Assembly: GCA_030278955.1 (NCBI GenBank)
Contig: JAOANR010000011.1
Span: forward strand, 44,379,417 to 44,443,416
DNA: 64,000 nt
Reading direction: 5' to 3'
From: Hygrophila difformis
Lineage: Eukaryota > Streptophyta > Magnoliopsida > Lamiales > Acanthaceae
Numbering within the stretch: position 1 is the first letter of the stretch; every line of letters begins with the position of its first letter. The position numbers and the translations under genes were made by a program. Positions 55,748-64,000 of this stretch are shown here, in pieces. The notes under the pieces were generated by a model that was not told the DNA's origin, did not search any database, and saw only the letters and a program-made list of their open reading frames with translations.

Positions 55748-58700
55748 TGTAACGCCCCGAAAATTCAAACCTGATTTTCGCAAGCATTACCGCCGTACTA
55801 ACTATCCTAAACTAGTGGCCAGCTAATTTAAAACAGCTAGTACAAGGCTGATTAAGAACCTAAAGTAATTATCTGATTAATCACATTAAATGCGAAAGCT
55901 AGAATAAATAATAACACTTAGGCACGAACAAGTCTCAACAATATTCAAATAACAATAATGGCAATAATCCCAGCAAGTTATTCAGGCTACAAGCCTCAGA
56001 AAGCAGTAACAGGTGACATGCCAATATCTCCACAAGGCTACCAGCCCAAACAGTAAAGCACGTAAGGCCACAGGCCGACATAAAATAAATCTTAGGCTCA
56101 CAGGCCTCCACTAACAATATCCAAGCACCAAGTGATAAAATAGCAACAGAGATAACACATAATAATAATAAATAAACATATAATTCCTATCTATGTGATC
56201 TCTCAATACCCCAAACCCAGTCATGTTCCAGCGCCTCCAGCAGGATCTATAAAACAGACAAAAGCAAAGGAGTCAGTACAACGTACTGAGCAAGGGATAT
56301 GCGTGCAGGGGAAATAAAGGGGGAAACATGCTATAAGAATAAGCAGAATATAAATAAAGCGGAATATAAATAAAGCGGATAAAACATCACACCGTCCCAT
56401 ACCGGTGCTTCAACCACAAACATACAAATGGCATAAATAAAACATCACACCATCCCATACCGGTGCTTCAACCACAAACATACAATTTATGCAAGTGATG
56501 CATGGCCTAACATACACCGATCTACCCTATATGCAAATGCAATGAATATGCCTAGCCGGCAACCTAAGAACCCGGGCGGTATGAACCCACGGGTGAGGAT
56601 ATCATCAACTCCAACCGTTACAGGGTAACATATACCATCCCCGCAGGGACCACAGGCATCACAGCCCAAATCATCCACCCCAAAGGGCCAACAGGCATAA
56701 CAGCCAATAACAACAGGCACAGCAGCCAATAATCCACCCCGTAGGGCCATCGGGACTCAACAACACCTGTGAAGGCTGCCCGATCAATCATAAATATCAT
56801 AACAACCCGTCGGGTTAATAACCGTCAATTCCAATGCAATAACATGTTTATGACAATCATACCATGATGTTCAAGCACCTAATCACTAGGTTTGCATGCA
56901 TCTCAACACATAAAGAATTCAATACATAGCCCATAGGCTAAGACATTAACACTACAATTCGATAATCAACGAATAATTAATAATATCATGATTTAATAAT
57001 TCCTCCAAGCTATTCAACAATCCCACGGCCAATGATCATTCCACGATTTATCACTAACATTTGGAGAAGTCATAATAATATATCAACCGCCTCCCTGAGT
57101 AATATAAACGTTCCTATACTTTAAATCATTGCAAGAGATTTATGATTCAATAATTAAAGCGGGGAATTCGATAATAATAAACGAATAAGCATTCATCACC
57201 CTCTAAGTGATAAGGTAATCCGAGAAGCGTCTCATCATCTAACTTATCTTACCATAAGTTTAAAACCAACATAATAATAAATATAATCAATAATAACCCA
57301 CAAATCAACCGGTAGAGAAAACGAGCAACAACTATAATATACTCCTAAATCGCCCCAACACACATAAAAATGCAAGCATAAACCCTTGCCTTTTATAGTC
57401 GGTCTTTAAAGCTTCCTTCTTCTTAACTGTTCAACCTTCCAATGGCTCCAATATCAATTCATGGTTGCACCCTATACAAGAATATCATCATAAAAATTAA
57501 AATAATTCCACCACAACAATAGCATCATCCTCTATCTCCAACACTCACATCCGCCTTCAACCTCCTTAACAATCCACCAAAATCTACAACTCCAAACATC
57601 GCAAGCAATTTACCAAATCCCTTAATCTAATAAATCAAACCAAGCATCCAAGAATATTAGTTAATTAAATTAACTAACATCAATGGTTTCATATTTACTA
57701 ACATAAAATTTGACAACACCAAAATAATCAAACCAAAGCTCATAATGAAACTCATAACTATCTTTTCCCAAACTTTAAAATAATATAATATATTGATTTT
57801 ATCACTAAAAATATTCCACCATGAGCTTAAAAATATTAACCGATAAATTCCACATCATATAAGATTACTCAACTTCCACATATTCATCATCTTGACCACA
57901 ATTTTCAAAAGTCCATAATTCACAACTCAATCAAGAGATATATAAAGATTCACAACAATAAAATACCAATTTCATATATATATTTTTTCCAAATTCAAGA
58001 TCCTTAAATATTTAAATAAATAATAATTATTCCTCTATTTCTCAATTACACACTAACTTAAAGTCACCTCTTTAATATCAAGTTCCCAAATATCACATAC
58101 TCAATTAAATCCATTGAAACCTTTAAGCTCATAGCTACTCATCAAATCCCCTTTTTAATTCTTCAAATTAACACTTCTATGCATAAATCCAACCAACAAG
58201 CCTAAAAGAACTACACATTCAAAATGTTCATCCCTAAATCCAAATCTAAAGTCCAATTAAACATAAAAGCAACTCAATCCACAATTCTTCCATAATATAC
58301 AAAACCACATGTTTAAGATCAATATAATCTTCAAACTTTAATACTCCAATACCAAGTCTAATTAATCAAGAACAACCAAGCCTTCAATTAATCATTTAAA
58401 TCATCCACTCGAAAACTCAAATACCACAACCTAGCTTCCAACACACCCACAAGTCCTTTCCAACATTTCAATTAATCATACCAAGAATGCATATGAATCC
58501 ATATAAATAAAATTTAATATATATTCCATTAACTCAATTACCCAATTAAATAATCACTTGCTCCACATTTAACCATGTCAAAATACATCATTAAAAGCTA
58601 CCAAGGTGATTTAATTCTCACACTATAATTCGAGATTAACAAGTTCTCAACAACATTCGAAATCACCAAGAATCTCCAATTACACAACTTATCCCAAGTT

Positions 58701-59769
58701 CAACTCATACAAGAAGCTATTCCACTTCTTTCCCAATTCAAAAGCTATATAGAAGTCATACTATCCAATTTCCAATTCCAATCAATTCACATACGCATAT
58801 CAACATCAAAGAAGATCCATATAATTATACCTACATCTACATCAACACTGGAGTCTAAGAATTTGATCCAAAATTCATAAAACACCAAATGATATCACAT
58901 CCCCAATTATTCAAGCCCAAATTTAACCAAATTAGTCAATTGAACTCTCAAATACCACAATTTCTATAACATAGAATTAATTAACACAAAGCCACTCAAA
59001 TCCCAACAATCTTCACAACCTTTAAATAAGAAATTCTAACAATAAAACACCATCACTACCACTGTTGCCGCCAAGTCAACACCACTGCCCGGAAACATCA
59101 CCACCGGACATCATCAAACTCACCACCAGACCCCGCCGTCGCCGCCGCGCATCTAGCACCGGCGGCCAGCAGCGTTGCTGCTACAGCGACGCACGACTGT
59201 GCGTCGCACATCCTCACCACAGCGCCACCGCGCGCTGTGGTGTCACCACCAGCCGGAGGCGGCGCCTCCGGCCTCCCCATGGCCAGGTTCGTCGGCCCCG
59301 ACTCTTCTCGTCTCCACCGCAACGACGGAACCACCCCCACAGCCCACTTGAACTCCGACAGAGAAAGGGAAAAAGAAACAGGAGAGATGGAGAAAAGGGA
59401 AATTGAAATGACAAATCTTACTTTGCAATAGTCGAGCTCTTGTTCTTCTCCTCACAATCCCCATGGCTGCTCTCTCTTCTTCCTCACCGAGTTCCCCCTT
59501 TTGAGCCCTAGATTGATTTTACAAGGGTGAGTGACGGGAATGAGGGTTACCAATGCCCAATTCCTCTTCTAGTCTAATTAATGGGTAAGTGTTTTGGGTC
59601 ATGGGCTAGGCCATGGATTGGGCTCTTATTTTATTGATGGTTGAGCTCTACAACTTAGATCCCCATTAATTAGAAGATTATGAGCACAATTTGTTAAATT
59701 ACATATAACTTCATTCGACTCATCATAATTAAACAAATTAATTATGAAATAATTATCCGGGATATTACA
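55748..59769 (-). repeat. 5' LTR of the 4-kb-LTR element
   Basis: 4022 bp, nearly identical to 49452-53474. Differences include a missing C in CCAACCGTTAC (near 56616) and single-base changes near 56206, 56446, 58254 and 59257. Confidence 0.95.
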
Positions 59770-59774
59770 ACCAG

Positions 59775-62340
59775 CAAGTCTGTTAAAATATAGATTATTG
59801 AATTACTTCCTCCGTCTTTTTAAGTGTTACACTGTTCTTTTTTTGAGTGTTTGGAAATAAATGTCACGTGACCATATTTGAAATGTTTTGAAGGTTGATA
59901 ATTTTTAATAATTATACTTAAATTATTAATTTTTTAATATTCATTAAAATAAAACTCAAAAGGAATAAAGTCAAATGTGACTCATATTATTTTTTATTTA
60001 ATTATTGTAATTCTTCAACTAAATCAATTTTATTAATTTACCTTAAATCCTATGTTAATTCCTAGTATTACAGTTATTATAAAACAAATGTATTATTTCT
60101 TAAAAAATAGATTAAAAAAATTAAATTTTTCTTCTTTATTTACTGATGGATCTATTCACACCCATAATAATTATTTATATACCCGATTCTTTTTAATATG
60201 CTTTACTAAAATAAAGAATTTATTCTAAACCAATTATCCATATAATATGAATTTTCACAAGTCCCTTAATAATTATAATTATTTTGTATTAATTTTAATA
60301 AATAAAATTCTAGGCCTTCAATGGCTCCTCCAAAAAAAAATTTAATAAATAAAACATATATAAGATCTATATTATTTAGATTAGATTTATATACAACTAT
60401 AATAATATAATTAGGTTTTTAACGATTAACAACTATATAATTATATGGAATTATTAATTTTAGGAGAAATGACACATTTTTGTAAAAACATGGCCTATAT
60501 ATATACAAATAATTTTCATATATTCATTAAGGTATCTTTTAATTATATAAATTTCATATATACACTGCGAATTTCATACTATAAATTTGAAATTCCAAAT
60601 TTTAAAACTGAAAATTTTGGGAACTCCATATAAATTGGAAATTAAATATCTTTTAAAAACTAAAAATTGGGGTTGCCATATAAACATCAATATATCTTTA
60701 ACATGAATAAATAAATATGATGTGCAAAGTACATTTTGATTAGATCATTTACCACCCAAAAAAAATATAATCAAAATTGAGACCAAATCTATACAAAATA
60801 ACCGGCATTACAATATGATCACCTTATTGAAACATAAACACTACATAATTCTTGATTGCCAGTGTAGAACCTCGTAATAATCATCCTATGGTACAAAAAC
60901 TGAAAATGCCTATTTATGTCATAATAATTTTGTGGTGTAAAAACTGAACATCTATAAATAAATAATAAAAGCAATAAAATCTAAAATAAATAAAATAAAA
61001 AATGCAAAATAATAAAATCTAAAAAAGATAAAATAAAAAATGCAAAATAATTAAATCCAAAATAGATAAAATAAAAATGTAAATTTTCTAACGTTATCTT
61101 TCAAATCTTTTTAAAAGTAGATATATAGTGACACGATGGGATGATAGAGTGAAAATTTATAAGTAAATGATAGATTTTATACACGATAGGCTAAAATCTA
61201 CTCCCTCCGTATTTTTTTAAATGTTACGTTTTGACATTTTTTACTGTTAATTATAGAACTTTGATTTTTATTTTTGTTATAGTTATATAAGACAAAACAT
61301 AACCAAGTGAGATCTTGTTGAATTCGTCTCATCTTGTATTTTTTAAATATCAAATTTTTAGAATTTTTACTTGTACCGAATTTGAGTTATCAAACGTTGA
61401 AAATGTGCTTTAAATGTTGTACTTTGTTGTTCGGTTTTTGTGGAAGTGAAATAATATTATTACTCCTCCAAAAAAAAAACGTTGAAATGTGCATTGGCAT
61501 ACGTACAAATTAGAAGTGCAACCTTTAAAAAATGGAGAAATAATGAATAAATATATAAATGCAGAAATCTAAAATTAGTATATTGAAAAATACAAAATAA
61601 TATAGATAAAATAAAATATGAAAAATTTCATATTTCAAATCTTTCAAATCTTTTCATCATCAAAAAAAATCTTTCAAATCTTTTTAAAAATGAAAGTTGT
61701 GGGAACTCAAATTCCATATACTCCATATATTGTGGGAATTCCATATATTACAAAAACTGAAAATATAAAATAAATAAATAAATAAATAAATACGAAAATA
61801 TAAAGTTAGTAAATTGAAAAATGCAAATAATATAGATAAAATAAAAAAACACAAATTCCAAATTTTAAATCTTTCAAATATATTTAAAAGTGAACATTGT
61901 GGTAATTCCATATAAATTGGAAATTTTATATATTTCAAAAACTGAAAATCTATAATGAATAATAAATAGATAAATGCAAAAATCTAATATTCATAAATTA
62001 AAAAATGCAAAAATCTATAAAAAATTAGTATGAGTTGTTTATTAATGCTTTAATATATATATAGATAAAAAATAAATAAATAAATAATAATAATAAATGA
62101 GTTAGGAAGGCGTATTAAAAATGGCAAAATATAATTAATTAGGGAGGCGTAATAAATTAGATTTTGACTAATTGATTTACATTATGGGGAAGGAAAAGAA
62201 AATATCATCCGCAAAAGGATAATCCGCTGCCGAAATTTTCCCTCTCAGCTCTAATCAATTTCTGTGAGCAAAATCTGCTTCGATTTTCCGTTACCCTTTT
62301 TTCCTTTCTGCCTTTTTGTAATTTTGATGCGTTGATTGAA
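59775..62340. other. AT-rich repeat-laden region upstream of the CASPL gene
   Basis: No gene recognised. It begins with about 30 bp that may continue the Helitron relic. A Stowaway-like end (CTTCCTCCGTCTTTTTAAG) follows at about 59808, without a clear partner. From about 60600 diverged copies of a block containing AAAACTGAAAATCTATAA, AATGCAAAATAAT and CATATAAATTGGAAATT recur (60600-61110, 61545-61700, 61745-61930, 61930-62060). The last 150 bp before 62340 are probably promoter and 5' UTR. Confidence 0.5.
61201..61475 (-). repeat. Dispersed MITE-like repeat, copy 3 (inverted)
   Basis: It starts CTACTCCCTCCGTATTTTT and contains the inverted equivalent of the segment shared by 32545-32778 and 45190-45418 (AAGTGAGATCTTGTTGAATT, then ACTTGTACCGAATTTGAGTT). 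Confidence 0.6.
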
Positions 62341-62354
62341 AGCGTGAGATTTGA

Positions 62355-62459
62355 ATGGCTGTGAGGAAGCTCTGCGATCACATCATTGGAGATTTCAGAA
62401 TTGAATCGACCGAGCAAGTTGAAGGTTTCAAGAGAAGTGGTTGTGCTTGTATATACTGA
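62355..62459 (+). CDS. Upstream ORF (34 codons) in the CASPL leader
   Basis: ATG GCT GTG AGG ... TGT ATA TAC TGA; the stop ends four bases before the predicted main start at 62464. It encodes MAVRKLCDHIIGDFRIES and onward with no recognised domain. Such a leader ORF could lower translation of the main ORF. Whether it is in the mRNA depends on the unknown transcription start. Confidence 0.35.
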   Translation: MAVRKLCDHIIGDFRIESTEQVEGFKRSGCACIY

Positions 62460-62463
62460 TGAA

Positions 62464-64000
62464 ATGGAGCAATTGCCAGGGGCTCTAGGGACCGGTGGAA
62501 GCCTGGCTTTGAGATTGGGACAAGCCATCTTCGCGTTTGCTTCACTGTTCTTCATGTGTTCGGATGGTGAATTCTACAGTTACACCGTTTTCTGGTAATC
62601 TACGATCGTGATTTTTTATTTTTTCATTTTTTTTCCCTTTTTCACCTATTTGGCGTTTTGAATATTCGATTTCTTGTGTTCATGATCATTTTTCAATCTG
62701 CTGCTGCTGTTGTTGTTGTTGTTTGCTTGTGTTCAGAAAGATTATTTTTTGTATTGATTGTCTTTTTATATGTTACTGGATGCGATTTCTTGTTTTACAT
62801 TATTTGGCTGATAATATATTGATTCAGTAGTTGAATTTGGTCTGATGACTGTTGGAACTTGGAACTAACAGAACTTCTGTGATTAGAATTGCCCCAGAGG
62901 TTTGATGATTACAGTTTCGCTAAGAATGCTTCTTTTTTCCCCCAAGTTGTGTTTTTTATGAATTCCAGTAGAATTAAGGCGTACCTTTGACACGTTATTG
63001 GAGAGTTATAAGAAGAGCTTATGCTTTGTTTGGAGTGGGGAATTTAGGAAATGATATGAAATGGCTAACCACAAATCCTTCTATTGATTAGATTAGATGG
63101 GGAGAGAAATTTGAGAATGAATTTGAAATCAGCTTTAATTATTTTTTAAGCGGGTGGATTTCAAATTACTCTAAACATTAAACTACAAAGAGTTTTGAAA
63201 TTCTTTCTTCAAACATAAATACCTCAATCCAAACATACGGCTAAAGTTTTATAAAGGGTTGATTCAATTTTATGGTTGCATCTGAGTGCCTACACTCATC
63301 AGTCACACAGAAAGGTTCCTGCAAACTTAGATGTTGAAAATAAATCTCGTTGGATGGCGACATTAACGATAACAAGTCTATCCTACTTCAATTCCACCTA
63401 CAATATTTCAAATACGCAATGCTTAGTGTGGTCTCTACGAAAATATGTAGACAATGTTCATAATTTAACATCCTCTCTGTGGCTGGTGGCAAATGCTTTG
63501 TTGGTTACAAATGCAGATGCCAATGTTTTAGGATTATGGAAAATACATTGTATGATCAAACTTGAGATCAGCTCTTTGGGAACAGAGTTAAGTTATTTCT
63601 CATGTGAATTCGTACCATGCTGCGATTCTGCATTGCCCTGAATGGCTTTTCAGAACAGGAATGTGAACTGTTTAATTGGGAGATGCCACTATCTAAGACT
63701 AGCTTCATATGGCTTTGGAAGAAATTACAGGGAATAACTTACTAGAATCATCTCAATAAGACCTAAAGGCAACATACTTGGAGGAGTTAAAAGTAACACG
63801 GTACTTGAAGCGTAACTGTTAGTCTGTTACTTCCCCACCCTGCTTATTACTCTTTTTTTACCCTTTGCGGCAGTAGATTTTAGTTAGTGAATCCTGAATT
63901 GTGTCATCCTGTTTTGTTAAAATGGTTGATAGTATTGGCCTATTAGGAGTAGCTATGTAGTATTTGTTTCAACTTTGAATCCTTTCCTCTTGCAGCTTCT
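62464..64000 (+). CDS. CASP-like membrane protein (CASPL5B type), 5' part
   Basis: Exon 1 is 62464-62594, encoding MEQLPGALGTGGSLALRLGQ, then AIFAFASLFFMC and GEFYSYTVF. This matches the N-terminus and first membrane segment of CASP-like 5B proteins, including the LPG(A/T)xGT start and the RLGQ motif. The donor is TTCTG/GTAATC. The acceptor TTCCTCTTGCAG/CTTCT is at 63995, so exon 2 starts at 63996 and the split codon becomes TGC (VF-C-F), as expected for the family. The remaining membrane segments are beyond the window. CASPLs are four-span plasma-membrane proteins related to Casparian-strip scaffold proteins; the role of this subgroup is not established. An in-frame ATG at 62386 could give a longer product but does not fit the family. 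Confidence 0.85.
62595..63995 (+). other. Intron 1 of the CASPL gene
   Basis: 1401 bp, T-rich with GT-AG ends. It contains a CTG/TTG trinucleotide stretch (62700-62725). Around 63030-63240 a possible MITE lies between TTTGTTTGGAGTGGG and CCTCAATCCAAACATAC, which are weak inverted repeats. An ORF at 63276-63641 has no recognisable domain. Confidence 0.7.

Larger units (their letters stand above)
49452..59769 (-). mobile_element. Gypsy-type element with 4.0-kb LTRs and decayed interior
   Basis: LTRs at 49452-53474 and 55748-59769 flank only 2.27 kb of interior. Primer site at 55733-55744 (initiator tRNA-Met), purine tract at 53475-53489 on the minus strand, exact 5-bp duplication ACCAG (49447-49451, 59770-59774). 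The LTRs differ at roughly a dozen positions by eye over 4 kb, so insertion was recent, yet the interior has no intact ORF and no recognisable gag. Its LTR start matches that of the element at 1-5432, so that relative may be the helper. Confidence 0.93.

Noticed and set aside
63276..63641. 121-codon ORF inside the CASPL intron
   Set aside because: Lies in a spliced-out region, ordinary composition, no domain.
1..64000. tRNA, rRNA or organelle insertions
   Set aside because: No cloverleaf, rRNA or plastid/mitochondrial segment was recognised by eye; tRNA-like words at 3270, 43251 and 55733 are primer-binding sites.

Overview
The window is nuclear DNA of a flowering plant, most likely a eudicot. 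It holds a two-exon psbO gene with a bipartite thylakoid-lumen transit peptide, a DYW-class pentatricopeptide (PPR) gene, the first exon of a CASP-like membrane-protein gene, plant-type GT-AG introns and (TTTAGGG)n telomere-type repeats. Most of the remaining sequence is transposable elements nested in one another. Every exon join given here was derived by eye from splice sites and reading-phase agreement; no alignment or search was run.

Layout. 1-5432: 5' part of a minus-strand Ty3/Gypsy element (open pol running off the left edge, gag, Met-initiator tRNA primer site, 2.1-kb LTR). 5433-9748: host genes psbO (+) and a PPR-DYW gene (-), tail to tail. 9758-23990: a 14.2-kb Mutator-like element (MULE) with about 150-bp terminal inverted repeats and a matching 9-bp target duplication. 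It carries two convergent genes that both look intact: a 13-exon DUF1985/Ulp1-type cysteine protease gene (+) and a 3-exon MULE transposase gene (-). It also holds AT-rich satellites, GAA tracts and long telomere-like arrays, one of which fills intron 1 of the protease gene. 24034-28235: a hAT-like non-autonomous element and LINE and Copia remnants. 28878-32518: a PIF/Harbinger element with a broken Myb-like ORF, a Harbinger-type MITE and two Stowaway-type MITEs. 32779-37800: a truncated hAT MITE, a truncated Gypsy LTR and a Copia remnant split by two hAT MITEs. 37976-44111: a hAT MITE with 8-bp duplication, split by a young 5.5-kb Copia element with an uninterrupted 1333-codon polyprotein ORF. 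46440-49446: a decayed, internally duplicated Helitron helicase split by a 1.2-kb foldback MULE. 49452-59769: a Gypsy-type element with nearly identical 4.0-kb LTRs around a decayed interior. 59775-62340: AT-rich repeats. 62464-64000: start of a CASPL gene.

How the parts relate. psbO encodes the 33-kDa manganese-stabilising protein of photosystem II; its promoter has a G-box and GATA/I-box motifs. The PPR-DYW protein is probably an organelle C-to-U RNA-editing factor. Its start codon lies only 140 bp from the MULE target duplication, so its upstream regulatory DNA is largely transposon. The strongest candidate for an unusual system is the MULE: transposase plus Ulp1-like protease, with a 21-bp palindrome repeated in both ends and just upstream of the protease gene, and telomere-like arrays inside it.
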